DNA of 50,672 nucleotides from Minisyncoccota bacterium (GCA_018062425.1 JAGOSH010000005.1:1-50672); one strand, 5' to 3'. Shown: positions 15,234-23,323, counted from the stretch's first letter. Numbers and translations are program-made. The notes: generated from the letters alone by a model not told the origin.

Positions 15234-15950
15234 ATGAAATTAGTAATATTAGCCGCGGGGAAAAGCACGCGTTTTTTACCCCTCACAGAACACACCCCGA
15301 AACCCCTTATATTTATAGAGGGTAAGCCTTTGGCTGAATACACCCTGGATTTGTGCGTTGACCACGTAGAGGAGATTATTTTTGTAATAAATGAATCATT
15401 GGGGTATAAGGTACAGGAATATTTTGGAAACTCTTACAAGAATGTACCTATATCGTACGCAACCCAGAAAAGCGATTCGCCAAAAGGCACTCTGAGCGCA
15501 GTCTTGTGTGCCCTACCTTTACTAGACCAGGAAATGTTTGCCGTATGTAATTGCGATGATTTGTATAAAAAAGAAGATGTAGATAAGGCTTTTCTAAGCA
15601 ACGAATATGGCATGGGTCTCACAACTTCCAAAATGCCTTTTCAGTATTACGGCGTTGATGTAAAAGATGGTTTTATCCAAGGATTTCGCAGACACGAAAA
15701 GTCAGAAGAGCTCGTTGAAGATAAATTTGTAAATGGTTTCTATATTTTATCCCCAGACATTTTTTCTTTTACCCCTGTTGGCTTGATTGATGGAGAGCTT
15801 GGCCTACCCCAGACACTTTTTGCTAACCTAGAAAAACTCCCTTTAAAAGAGTTCACTTTCACGGAATGGGTAGCAGTGAATAGCCCGGAAAATATACCTA
15901 ACGCTGTGGATTTTATAAAGAGGAATTATACAAACTCGTTAGATTCTTAA
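15234..15950 (+). CDS. Sugar-1-phosphate nucleotidyltransferase (MurU-like)
   Basis: A 238-residue protein. It starts with the signature LAAGKSTRFLPLTEHTPKPL (nucleotide-binding G-x-G-T-R-like loop plus conserved Lys), then AEYTLDLC, SPKGTLSAVLCALPLL and FAVCNCDDLY (the metal-binding Asp region), ending WVAVNSPENI. Its length, without the C-terminal left-handed helix domain, fits MurU and the short RmlA-like enzymes. MurU makes UDP-MurNAc from MurNAc-1-phosphate in peptidoglycan recycling. An AmgK-like sugar kinase, MurU's usual partner, is encoded convergently with a 38-base overlap. The specificity is inferred only from that pairing; RmlA- or GalU-type activity is possible. Confidence 0.75.
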   Translation: MKLVILAAGKSTRFLPLTEHTPKPLIFIEGKPLAEYTLDLCVDHVEEIIFVINESLGYKVQEYFGNSYKNVPISYATQKSDSPKGTLSAVLCALPLLDQEMFAVCNCDDLYKKEDVDKAFLSNEYGMGLTTSKMPFQYYGVDVKDGFIQGFRRHEKSEELVEDKFVNGFYILSPDIFSFTPVGLIDGELGLPQTLFANLEKLPLKEFTFTEWVAVNSPENIPNAVDFIKRNYTNSLDS

Positions 15951-16899
15951 ATTCAATACTGAATTCTGACTTTAAACTAGCCAAAACTTCCACCAAGTAT
16001 TTCTCGGCGGTAATTATATTTTTTTTGAAAAAAGGATTATTTTGCTCCAAACCCAGGGATCCATATACCCCCAGAGTGTGCACAAGGCGAACCAAAGCTA
16101 TGATCAAAAAAAACTTCATGAAATCCTTTTTATCGGTTTTGTCGCCATATTTTTCCCCATAAAACTCAATTAGTTCATTTTTATATTCATGAGCATACGA
16201 GGATTCCGGAGAATAAATAAGTGAAGCCAGATCATAATAGCGTGGACCTTCCCTTCCACCCTGGAAATCGATAACCACCACGTCTTCATTTGCATTTAAC
16301 AACAGATTTCGTGTCTGAAAATCTCTATGCATAAAAGCATAGTCTTCTGGTGGTATTTCTTCGATAAGTTTTTCCAGGAGATCAATGTCTTCTTGGAAGA
16401 AATCCTCCTTTAAATCAATTCCTTTGTTTAAAAGATATTTATATTGGAAAGCTCGAAACTCACGCTTTATTTCATCGATATCAAATCGAGCAAAAGGATA
16501 GCAAACAGAAAAATCGAAAAGCTTTTTACTTTTCAGTTGGATATCGACTAGTACTTGAACGCTCTTTTTTAGCAGGTCCAGTGTATTTGTTGATATTTCT
16601 AAATTAGAAAACACATCAGTGTCACCGCAATATTCTTGCAGATAGTAAAATCCTGAATCATCCATTTGGTAAAATTTTGGAACCCTAATCCCCTTTTGAT
16701 CAAAAAACTTTTGAATATTAAAAAAAGCTTTGTTTTCAGCAAGAGACGGTCCATATACCCCAATAGCTTTTAGTTCTTCTTTTTCAAGAATAAAATACTT
16801 ACGAGTGGAAGCATGTGCGGGTAGAGCCCTAACAGATCGTGCTTCCGCTTTAAAATAATCAAAAAATAACTTTTTCAGGATATCTTCAGTGGTTGTCAT
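15913..16899 (-). CDS. Aminoglycoside phosphotransferase-fold sugar kinase (AmgK-like)
   Basis: About 328 residues from the ATG at 16899; a GTG at 16911 would add four. The N-lobe carries PAHASTRKYFIL (as in COG3178/AmgK ASxRxYxR region), a lysine/EEY hinge (FYYLQEYCGDTDVF), the catalytic loop HRDFQTRN (His191, Asp193, Asn198) and the metal-binding IDFQGG (Asp211). AmgK phosphorylates MurNAc/GlcNAc at the anomeric carbon to feed MurU. The partner-like nucleotidyltransferase lies convergently with overlapping 3' ends. Choline or homoserine kinase-like roles cannot be excluded. Confidence 0.75.
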   Translation of the reverse strand: MTTTEDILKKLFFDYFKAEARSVRALPAHASTRKYFILEKEELKAIGVYGPSLAENKAFFNIQKFFDQKGIRVPKFYQMDDSGFYYLQEYCGDTDVFSNLEISTNTLDLLKKSVQVLVDIQLKSKKLFDFSVCYPFARFDIDEIKREFRAFQYKYLLNKGIDLKEDFFQEDIDLLEKLIEEIPPEDYAFMHRDFQTRNLLLNANEDVVVIDFQGGREGPRYYDLASLIYSPESSYAHEYKNELIEFYGEKYGDKTDKKDFMKFFLIIALVRLVHTLGVYGSLGLEQNNPFFKKNIITAEKYLVEVLASLKSEFSIEFKNLTSLYNSSL

Positions 16900-16986
16900 G
16901 GCTTCAAACACATTGGTCTTAATTTAAAATTTTTCGTAGCTCCTCTATGTCAGAGTATTAAATTATTAATAATAAAGCAAACTTGA

Positions 16987-16992
16987 TATAAT
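16987..16992 (+). promoter_or_regulatory. -10 box for the JAMM-like gene (near-leaderless)
   Basis: TATAAT with TGA before it (extended -10), ten bases before the ATG at 17003; predicted start near 16999. No clear -35 box. Confidence 0.6.
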
Positions 16993-17002
16993 ATACATAA
17001 TT

Positions 17003-17734
17003 ATGCCCGAAGACCCATTCAAGTTTAAAAGTGAAGAACAAAAATTAGTAGAGTATTTGGAAAGAATTACTTCGGAAACCAAACACTGGGATACAAAGAG
17101 ATTCAACGATATTCTAAATATACTGGCTAGATTCAATGGAACCAAAGCAATTCCGGCACGTTTTAGGCCCGAATCATTACACCTACAAAATTACCGACCT
17201 GCGTTTGATGATCTGCTCAAAAAGACACATACTACTGGCCACGAACACGGTCGGGCAGTTCTTGTTGATACCGAATCCGATAAAGTCCTACTAGGTAAAA
17301 CCGCCGAGGGCACATCTGGAGAAGTATCAATTTATGCAACTCCTCAAAAAGGAAGAGAGCGTTACCAAAGACTTGTGGGACTTATGCATACCCATCCATA
17401 CACAGAACAACATAAAGACGTCGCTCACGGATTTAGTGATCAGGATTATTTATCATTTTTAGAAGATCCTAGATTGCAATTCACCACTATAATGTATGGA
17501 GATAGCATCAGGTTACTTTGTTTAAGAACATCAGTCACACCAAAATGGGACAGAAAAACAATCCAGCGTGTTCTGACAGATAGAATGCATGAATTTATAC
17601 GGAGTAAGTTAGTATACAAGCCTGAGCACTTGACCGAATTTAATAAAATTATTTGTGCAGAATTTGGACTAACCTTGTATTCAGCTGACAAGAATCAAAA
17701 TGACCTTTTCTCAAGAATGAGTGTTGTGGAATAA
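17003..17734 (+). CDS. JAMM/MPN-like putative metalloprotease
   Basis: A 243-residue protein. A central domain shows the JAMM ligand set: Glu81 in GHEHGRAVLVD, then MHTHP (His129, His131) and, 13 residues on, SDQD (Ser145, Asp148). That is the E...HxH...SxxD pattern of JAB/MPN zinc peptidases, with a slightly longer spacer than usual. Flanking strands (VLLGKTAEGTSG; FTTIMYGDSIRLLCLR) fit the fold. The N-terminal 70 residues are helical and unrecognised. In other bacteria such domains cut ubiquitin-like or sulfur-carrier proteins; no such partner is next to it. Single gene with its own promoter. Confidence 0.6.
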   Translation: MPEDPFKFKSEEQKLVEYLERITSETKHWDTKRFNDILNILARFNGTKAIPARFRPESLHLQNYRPAFDDLLKKTHTTGHEHGRAVLVDTESDKVLLGKTAEGTSGEVSIYATPQKGRERYQRLVGLMHTHPYTEQHKDVAHGFSDQDYLSFLEDPRLQFTTIMYGDSIRLLCLRTSVTPKWDRKTIQRVLTDRMHEFIRSKLVYKPEHLTEFNKIICAEFGLTLYSADKNQNDLFSRMSVVE

Positions 17735-17764
17735 AAATTCCAGTTTGTTCTCTAGTGTTTTACC

Positions 17765-20287
17765 TTAATTAATCAAAGCCTTCCGGTGTTGAGGAGCATT
17801 AATCATGCCGCATTTTTTCCATTTGTAGACTTCCATAGTGGCTGGGTTGATAGCGCCACAAGGACATGGGTCATTGCGACCTACATCTTCATTATTTTCG
17901 GCAGTGGTTGATTTAAATTCTGGTACTTCTTCTTGGTTAGTAACTAGGGTTTGTTTGACCTCGGGTGCTTCGTCGACTATTTTGATCGTGTCAGTGTTAA
18001 TGTTTCCTATCATAGAAACCACTTGTTCCTTGAAAACTTCTTCCATTTCTTTGAACATTTTTAGTCCTTCCTTTTTGTATTCAACCAATGGTTCCCTCTG
18101 ACCGTAAGCGCGCAGATTTACCGATGAGCGCAGATAATCCATGGCTTCTAGGTGTTCCATCCACAGGATATCGTTGGTATACAAAGCTATCCGGCGAACT
18201 GTTTCAAAAAATGCCTCGTCGCCAAGATTTTTCCTTTTTTCGTTTATGATTTTTTCTGCCTCTTCGTTACCTAGAGTTAGGCTTTCGAGCAATTTTTCTA
18301 TTTCTACGGTATCAGAGTCGAGCATTTTGCGACGACGAGAATACACGATGTTGCGCTGATGATTCATAACATCATCGTATTCCAGAGTATGCTTACGCGA
18401 ATCAAAATGGAACCCTTCTATTTTTTTCTGAGCACCTTCTAGAGTAGAACTGATAAAACGGTTATCTATAGGTTGATCCTCGGGTATGCCGAACCGCCCC
18501 ATCATGCTTTTGATTCTCTCCGCACCGAAGATACGCATAAGGTCGTCTTCGAGTGAGACGAAAAACTGAGTCTCGCCTGGGTCACCCTGCCTACCAGAAC
18601 GTCCCCTGAGCTGGTTGTCGATACGACGCGCTTCGTGACGCTCGGTTCCGAGAACAAATAACCCGCCAGCGTTTTTCACAAATTCATATTCCTCCAGTGT
18701 TTGTGGGTTGCCACCTAGTTTGATGTCGATACCACGACCGGCCATGTTGGTAGCTATGGTTACTGAACCCCTTTTACCAGCCTGAGCAATTATTTCACCT
18801 TCCTTTTCGTGATTCTTTGCGTTCAGTATTGTGTGTTGCACGCCTTCTTGTTTCAAGTAAACAGAAAGTAGTTCGTTTTTCTCGATAGATATAGTACCAA
18901 TCAATACTGGCTGGCCTTTCTGGTTAACCTCCTTTACCTTCCTGGCGATAGCTTGGAATTTACCTTTTTCTGTTTGGTAAATTAAATCATTCAAATCCTT
19001 ACGCGCTATCGGGCGATGAGTAGGTACTACTATAACCTCCAATCCGTAAACCTTGGTAAACTCCTCAGACGAAGTCTCAGCCGTACCGGTCATACCAGAG
19101 AGTTTTTTGTAAAAACGAAAATAGTTTTGATAGGTAATAGACCCAGCTGAACGAGTTTCCTTTTCTATTTTGACTCCTTCTTTTGCTTCAATAGCTTGGT
19201 GGATACCCTCACTCCAGCGTCGGCCAGGTTGCATACGTCCGGTAAATTGGTCTACGATAATGACTTCCCCTTCTTTGACTACATAGTCTCTGTCCTTTTC
19301 GTAAATAGCCTGCGCTTTTACCGCAGTTTCCAAGTGGTGCACATATTTGATACCTTTTTCGGTATAAATGTTTTCAATCCCAAGTAAATTTTCAGCTTTA
19401 CTGATACCATCGTCGGTTAGCGAGATCGCTTTGAGTTTCTCGTCTACTTTATAATCTTCGTCTTTCTTTAACTGCTTGGCTATTTGATTGAATTTTACGT
19501 AAAAGTCTTCTGATTCGTTGGATGGTGAAGATATGATAAGCGGAGTTCGTGCCTCGTCAATCAAAATAGAGTCAACTTCGTCGACAATAGCAAAATTGTG
19601 TTCCTTCTGGACCAAGTCTTCTGTTCTATTTGCTAGGTTGTCGCGCAAATAATCGAAACCAAATTCGTGGTTGGTACCGTAGGTGATGTCAGCGTGATAT
19701 GCCTCACGACGAGAACATGGTTTCAAGAAATCATAAATGATTTTAAACTCACCGACAGCATCCCGCTCTTTGTCTTCTTCGACGTGTGTAGGATCGTAAA
19801 AATAGGAAACGTTTTGAGAATTTATAACCCCCACTGAAAGTCCGAGCAGGTTGTATACCTGACCCATCAACACTGCATCACGACGAGCAAGGTAATCATT
19901 CACTGTAACCAGATGCACGCCGGCACCCGTAAGTGCATTCAAATAAAGCGGTAGTGTAGCGACGTTGGTTTTACCTTCACCTGTTTTCATCTCTGCAATT
20001 TTACCAGTATGGAGTGCTATACCGCCAAGCATCTGCACATCGTAGAGTCGTATGCCCAAGGTCCTCCTACTAGCCTCTCTAACCAAGGCAAAAGCTTCTG
20101 GCAATATACTGTCCAGGGTTTCACCTTTTTCTAATCTGGCTTTAAATTCTTGTGTTTTGAGAGGAAAATCAGTCAAACCGAGCTTCTCCATATCCCCTTC
20201 AAAAGCGTTGATTTTGCTTACTAAAGCTTTATTTTTACCAAGGAAACTAGCGCTTGCGCTACCAAAAATGTTATTTAAAAACGACAT
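17765..20287 (-). CDS. secA: Preprotein translocase ATPase SecA
   Basis: An 840-residue protein, the motor of the Sec pathway. Walker A TGEGKTN (about 102-108), the DEAD-type box VDEVDSILIDEARTPL, ITYGTNHEFGFDYLRDN, the TNMAGRGIDIKLGG motif, LRGRSGRQGDPG and the helical scaffold and wing domains are all present. The C-terminal metal-binding tail begins CPCGA, but the segment up to KKCGM is longer than the usual CxCGSGKKYKxCH and ends in CG not CH/CC, so zinc binding may be altered. SecG is encoded at 37039. Its ATG lies seven bases from a -10 box (leaderless). Confidence 0.97.
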   Translation of the reverse strand: MSFLNNIFGSASASFLGKNKALVSKINAFEGDMEKLGLTDFPLKTQEFKARLEKGETLDSILPEAFALVREASRRTLGIRLYDVQMLGGIALHTGKIAEMKTGEGKTNVATLPLYLNALTGAGVHLVTVNDYLARRDAVLMGQVYNLLGLSVGVINSQNVSYFYDPTHVEEDKERDAVGEFKIIYDFLKPCSRREAYHADITYGTNHEFGFDYLRDNLANRTEDLVQKEHNFAIVDEVDSILIDEARTPLIISSPSNESEDFYVKFNQIAKQLKKDEDYKVDEKLKAISLTDDGISKAENLLGIENIYTEKGIKYVHHLETAVKAQAIYEKDRDYVVKEGEVIIVDQFTGRMQPGRRWSEGIHQAIEAKEGVKIEKETRSAGSITYQNYFRFYKKLSGMTGTAETSSEEFTKVYGLEVIVVPTHRPIARKDLNDLIYQTEKGKFQAIARKVKEVNQKGQPVLIGTISIEKNELLSVYLKQEGVQHTILNAKNHEKEGEIIAQAGKRGSVTIATNMAGRGIDIKLGGNPQTLEEYEFVKNAGGLFVLGTERHEARRIDNQLRGRSGRQGDPGETQFFVSLEDDLMRIFGAERIKSMMGRFGIPEDQPIDNRFISSTLEGAQKKIEGFHFDSRKHTLEYDDVMNHQRNIVYSRRRKMLDSDTVEIEKLLESLTLGNEEAEKIINEKRKNLGDEAFFETVRRIALYTNDILWMEHLEAMDYLRSSVNLRAYGQREPLVEYKKEGLKMFKEMEEVFKEQVVSMIGNINTDTIKIVDEAPEVKQTLVTNQEEVPEFKSTTAENNEDVGRNDPCPCGAINPATMEVYKWKKCGMINAPQHRKALIN

Positions 20288-20294
20288 AGGTTAT

Positions 20295-20300
20295 ATTTTA
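20295..20300 (-). promoter_or_regulatory. -10 box of secA (leaderless)
   Basis: TAAAAT at 20300-20295 with TGC upstream (extended -10), seven bases before the secA ATG at 20287, so transcription should start on or next to the A of the ATG. The region upstream carries the palindrome CCTTCGCGAAGG and no good -35. Confidence 0.65.
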
Positions 20301-20332
20301 GCATAAATTTAAGCCTTCGCGAAGGGCTAGAC

Positions 20333-20372
20333 AAAAAAACAAAAAACCCGTACTGAGATAAACTTAGTACGG
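20333..20372 (-). terminator. Terminator of the histone-like microgene
   Basis: CCGTACT (20348-20354) pairs with AGTACGG (20366-20372); on the minus strand it is followed by GTTTTTTGTTTTTTT. Confidence 0.8.
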
Positions 20373-20402
20373 ATCCTTTGTTAAGTGAGAAACAAAACGA
20401 GA

Positions 20403-20483
20403 CTATGCTCGCTTCTTTGCAGTTTTCTTAGCTGCTGCCTTCTTTGCAGGCTTCTTAGCTGCTGCTTTCTTTTTTGCTGCCAT
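20403..20483 (-). CDS. Lysine/alanine-rich histone H1-like microprotein (26 residues)
   Basis: ATG at 20483, TAG at 20403-20405. The product is MAAKKKAAAKKPAKKAAAK followed by KTAKKRA: only Met, Ala, Lys, Pro, Thr and Arg, in the AAKK/PAKK repeats typical of histone H1 C-terminal tails and of bacterial HU/Hc1-type extensions. Such peptides bind DNA or RNA nonspecifically. It is followed by a strong terminator 30 bases downstream and preceded by an AT-rich island. The composition, terminator and intact frame support a real gene, though a peptide this short is easily missed. No clear promoter was found. Confidence 0.65.
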   Translation of the reverse strand: MAAKKKAAAKKPAKKAAAKKTAKKRA

Positions 20484-20519
20484 AATATTGTCACTTGTTC
20501 TAACTTGCGTTTCGAACTT

Positions 20520-20760
20520 GTGAAAATTAATTTTAATTTATTCGCAATAAACGACCAAAAATAATTTTATTATTACAAAAAATATTTTCTAAAAAATTAT
20601 TGCGAAGAACTACATTAATTATCTCGCATCTATAATTTAAAAACAATATTTTTTTCACAAAACTGTGGATAACTTTGAAAAAGTTTTTTTATTTTTTTTT
20701 AAAAATTTTTTTTAAAAAAACTTTTTCAAATAAAAAAACTTCGACTCTCGTCGAAGTTTT
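20520..20760. other. AT-rich island with a perfect DnaA box
   Basis: Long A and T runs dominate 20520-20735. TGTGGATAA at 20664-20672 is the reverse complement of the consensus DnaA box TTATCCACA. Right beside it lies a 17-base perfect inverted repeat (20674-20690 with 20714-20730) made of A/T runs. Only one perfect box was seen (TTATTCGCA near 20538 is a weak second), and dnaA, dnaN and rpmH are absent, so an origin is possible but not shown. No gene found here. Confidence 0.45.
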
Positions 20761-20763
20761 TTT
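20732..20763. terminator. Bidirectional terminator in the AT-rich island
   Basis: AAAAAAACTTCGAC pairs with GTCGAAGTTTTTTT around a short loop. It lies downstream of the minus-strand ATP-grasp gene. Confidence 0.85.
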
Positions 20764-20767
20764 ATTT

Positions 20768-20846
20768 CTTTGCATTTGTGGCAAGCGATGGCTAACCTCC
20801 AACATATGTGCCTATGTGAGTGCGATCGCTTGCCGCAGATACAAAG
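20768..20846. ncRNA. Long hairpin element B (unknown structured element)
   Basis: Arms 20768-20788 and 20826-20846 pair over 21 positions: 18 Watson-Crick, two that are U-G only in the plus-strand sense, and one mismatch. The 37-base apical region can form GGC/GCC (20790-20792 with 20810-20812) or ACATA/TATGT (20802-20806 with 20813-20817). The apical region shares GATGGC-N3-CCTC-N3-CA-N3-GTGC with hairpin A (257-281). No plus-strand promoter is visible between the preceding terminator and this hairpin, so whether it is transcribed is unclear. Confidence 0.5.
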
Positions 20847-20881
20847 ACGTTGAATATTATAACACAGGAAACCCGTTTCAA

Positions 20882-21799
20882 CTACAAAACCCTGTCGAAT
20901 ATATGGCTTATAATATGACTCGTTCTGGTACCAACGGATTTACAAGCATCATCAAAATGGGAATTGTCTTGATAATCTGGCTTCAAACTGAAATCAACTA
21001 GATGGATACCCGTCCGAGGATTTATAACAAAATCCGCTTTCAGGTAATGCCCTCCGATACTTTGTTGAATTTTTTCGGCAGTGTCTAATAAATCTTCTTT
21101 TTCTTCCTTGGTTAAACCCTGAGGTGACGAAGTAGGAAAATGATATAAATCTTCCCCGCGAAAACCGGGAACCGAGTGAATACTAACAGCCTTACCTAAC
21201 ACCAACTCCTCAACCAGAATACTGTCCCCGTGTAATACCATTTCTGTTATTGCGGTAATTAAATCTGGAAAAGTTTTGGCAACACGCATTCCGACGTTTC
21301 GATCTGTATTGTATGCCCGCACCACCCAAGGTGGTGAAAACTTTTTCCAAACTTCCCTGGCTTTCGTTAAAATATACTCCTCTTGGTTACCATCAAAATC
21401 TGCCTGATATACCGGGAAGACAATTTTACGTAGGGTTTTTATATTATTTTGATTAGCAAAATTCGAAAAAGCTTCTTTGTTGTTTGTGAGAAGTGAGGCA
21501 AAAACCGAATGGCCAACCTGTGGAAGATTTAAATCATTTAGAAGCTGGTTGTATTTGGCGGGAATTGTGTTCCAAACCACATCTACCTTCTGTGGTAGCA
21601 GTGTTGGCAAAACAGGCAAACCTGATACATGCCATACTTCATTTTCGTCGACATAGATATCCACCGGTTTCCATTTTGGGTACAGGTTTTCTATTACATA
21701 GGTTATGAAATTACCTCCTTCTTCGATAGACTTAGCATGAAAATCCCCGCCCCCACCACGAAGTATTCCTACTCTGACTTTTCCAGTTATTTGTTGCAT
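20882..21799 (-). CDS. ATP-grasp ligase related to D-alanine-D-alanine ligase
   Basis: A 305-residue protein. The start VRVGILRGGGGDF resembles the Ddl N-terminus (VAVLFGG), and the later WVVRAYNTDRNVGMRVAK, SILVEELVLGKAVSIHSVPG and HYLKADFVINPRTGIHLVDF follow the order of the ATP-grasp fold (nucleotide-binding strands, then the catalytic-loop strand with D and final D/N metal ligands). The final NPRTGIHLVDFSLKP lacks the exact E-x-N of true Ddl ('ExNtxPG'), so the substrate may differ from D-Ala. Leaderless start predicted. Confidence 0.65.
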   Translation of the reverse strand: MQQITGKVRVGILRGGGGDFHAKSIEEGGNFITYVIENLYPKWKPVDIYVDENEVWHVSGLPVLPTLLPQKVDVVWNTIPAKYNQLLNDLNLPQVGHSVFASLLTNNKEAFSNFANQNNIKTLRKIVFPVYQADFDGNQEEYILTKAREVWKKFSPPWVVRAYNTDRNVGMRVAKTFPDLITAITEMVLHGDSILVEELVLGKAVSIHSVPGFRGEDLYHFPTSSPQGLTKEEKEDLLDTAEKIQQSIGGHYLKADFVINPRTGIHLVDFSLKPDYQDNSHFDDACKSVGTRTSHIISHIFDRVL

Positions 21800-21805
21800 A
21801 ACAAA

Positions 21806-21811
21806 ATTATA
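21806..21811 (-). promoter_or_regulatory. -10 box of the ATP-grasp gene (leaderless)
   Basis: TATAAT at 21811-21806 with TGT before it (extended -10), six bases before the ATG at 21799. Confidence 0.7.
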
Positions 21812-21838
21812 ACACGGCCTTATACACTAATTAATTCT

Positions 21839-22117
21839 TTATTTATTTTCATTAAAATGTTTTTTGATCTTTTCAAGAAGTTCATTAAATAAACGACTAT
21901 CGGATGTAAGAACTTTAGTGCCTTTCTTGTATTTTGTTTCTAATTTAGTGATAAACCTAAGTTTTTCTAGATCCTCTTTAGACAATACAGCGTTTTGTTC
22001 CAATCTTAGTCCTTTTTCATCTCGCAATACATCATTTACGTATAAACTAACAGGGTCTGAATGAATTTCTAGAACATATTCAAATTTAGGTAATTTTTCA
22101 ATATTTAAAGATGGCAT
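21839..22117 (-). CDS. Hypothetical 92-residue protein
   Basis: A soluble, charged protein without a signal peptide: an N-terminal part with beta-like alternation (KLPKFEYVLEIHSDPVSLYV) and a helical Lys/Glu-rich C-terminus. Not recognised. Stands between the ATP-grasp gene (39 bases downstream) and the GH130-like gene. Confidence 0.55.
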   Translation of the reverse strand: MPSLNIEKLPKFEYVLEIHSDPVSLYVNDVLRDEKGLRLEQNAVLSKEDLEKLRFITKLETKYKKGTKVLTSDSRLFNELLEKIKKHFNENK

Positions 22118-22236
22118 ATTTTATTTTGTATTAATTTTAATGAGTTTATTCTATCTTATAAAAAGCACAGAAAACACTCCGATTCGCATTTTTTATTCAA
22201 AAACTGATTCATGTTTAAGATTATATCATTATACTT

Positions 22237-23262
22237 TTAGTCTAAGAAGGATTTGGGTAACATTTTCCTGATTCCATCTGCATAAAGCGTATACGCTCGC
22301 ACAAAAGAATCATCTACATGAGCATACAAAATACCTTCACCAGATTTTGTTTCTAGAAACTGACTAGCGAAGGTGATGCGCTTAGCCTTGGAGTCAACGA
22401 TTAGTGGTTTTGGAGAAACCCACTTTATCTCGCCTTTTTCATAGTCGTATACAAAAAGCCCAACTGTAAAATTCCCTTCGTGGACTCTAACACCATTTAC
22501 TATTTTCTTTTTCTCGCAACCATTCATAATACCGAGCATTAAATTCGGACCGAGATCAATGAATGACTTGGGTAATAGTGGGCCAGGTGAAGCATCCCCT
22601 TTTATCCAACTGAATTTTGCATCATACGGATCAAGTAAAACTTTGCCAAACTTCCAAGGCTTGCCCATGTCACCAGAAACACCCACACGAACAGTAGAAT
22701 AATTCATGCCGTCATGCGTTGATTTTGATTCAAATAGATTTAGTCTGATACCTTTCGAGTTTATCGGCGCGATCGACAGCTCTTTAGCATGAGCAATTTG
22801 GGGCGCTACCTTCAAAACTGGATCGGTCATGGTAAGCGTAGACAAACTCTTACCTACCGCGTGACCCATATGTATTCTGTTTAGCTTTTTGTTACTTGAT
22901 ACATAAGGCATTGTGAAATACAAATGAAATAATTTTTTCTTTTCGTCATAAAAAATATCCGGATCTTCGAGCCCAATGAAGTCTAGATTTTTCTGGTTCA
23001 ACTTTTTGATAATTTTCTCTGAGTTTTTTATTTTTAGTGGCTTATCTATAACAAAACTAGTCAGGGATTTACCTTTTACCAAGTAAAGCTCGCTCCGGTC
23101 TCTGGTGCCAGTTTTGGCTATGTTTCCTTCTCGGCTAGTTATACATCGCAACACTCCTTCTTTGTGATTTAGCGGATTTATAGCTAGAGCCATTATTAAC
23201 TTGAACTTTCCACCAGTTTTTATAACCTTTCCTTTGTGTTCAACATAAGCTCTAGTTTTCAT
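22237..23262 (-). CDS. GH130/GH43-like five-bladed propeller glycosidase or phosphorylase
   Basis: A 341-residue protein from the ATG at 23262. The motif GLEDPDIFYDEKKKLFHLYFT is that of beta-propeller families GH43/GH130, where an 'EDPR'-like motif lines the active site. Further blades are suggested by ELSIAPINSKGIRLNLFES, GPLLPKSFIDLGPNLMLGI and SQFLETKSGEGILYAHVDD. GH130 enzymes phosphorolyse mannosides; here the second-position Arg of EDPR is Asp, so the activity is uncertain. An upstream in-frame start (23298) would lie in the 16S terminator; a -10 box (23273-23278) supports 23262. Confidence 0.65.
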   Translation of the reverse strand: MKTRAYVEHKGKVIKTGGKFKLIMALAINPLNHKEGVLRCITSREGNIAKTGTRDRSELYLVKGKSLTSFVIDKPLKIKNSEKIIKKLNQKNLDFIGLEDPDIFYDEKKKLFHLYFTMPYVSSNKKLNRIHMGHAVGKSLSTLTMTDPVLKVAPQIAHAKELSIAPINSKGIRLNLFESKSTHDGMNYSTVRVGVSGDMGKPWKFGKVLLDPYDAKFSWIKGDASPGPLLPKSFIDLGPNLMLGIMNGCEKKKIVNGVRVHEGNFTVGLFVYDYEKGEIKWVSPKPLIVDSKAKRITFASQFLETKSGEGILYAHVDDSFVRAYTLYADGIRKMLPKSFLD

Positions 23263-23272
23263 TATGGTAAAC

Positions 23273-23278
23273 ATTGTA
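23273..23278 (-). promoter_or_regulatory. -10 box of the GH130-like gene
   Basis: TACAAT at 23278-23273 with TGT upstream, ten bases before the ATG at 23262. This supports the inner start codon. Confidence 0.55.
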
Positions 23279-23283
23279 ACACG

Positions 23284-23322
23284 AAAAGCAAAAGCCACTC
23301 TTTCGAGTGGCTTTTGCTTAGT
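23284..23322 (-). terminator. Terminator of the 16S rRNA unit
   Basis: AAGCAAAAGCCACTC pairs with GAGTGGCTTTTGCTT (minus-strand sense) around a short loop, followed by a T-rich stretch. It ends the solitary 16S transcript just before the GH130-like promoter. Confidence 0.85.
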
Positions 23323-23323
23323 T

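Noticed and set aside
20520-20760. Chromosome origin (oriC)
   Set aside because: Only one perfect DnaA box and no dnaA, dnaN or rpmH; kept as a weak candidate in a finding, not called as an origin.
23263-23298. Longer N-terminus of the GH130-like gene
   Set aside because: It overlaps the 16S terminator, and a -10 box supports 23262.
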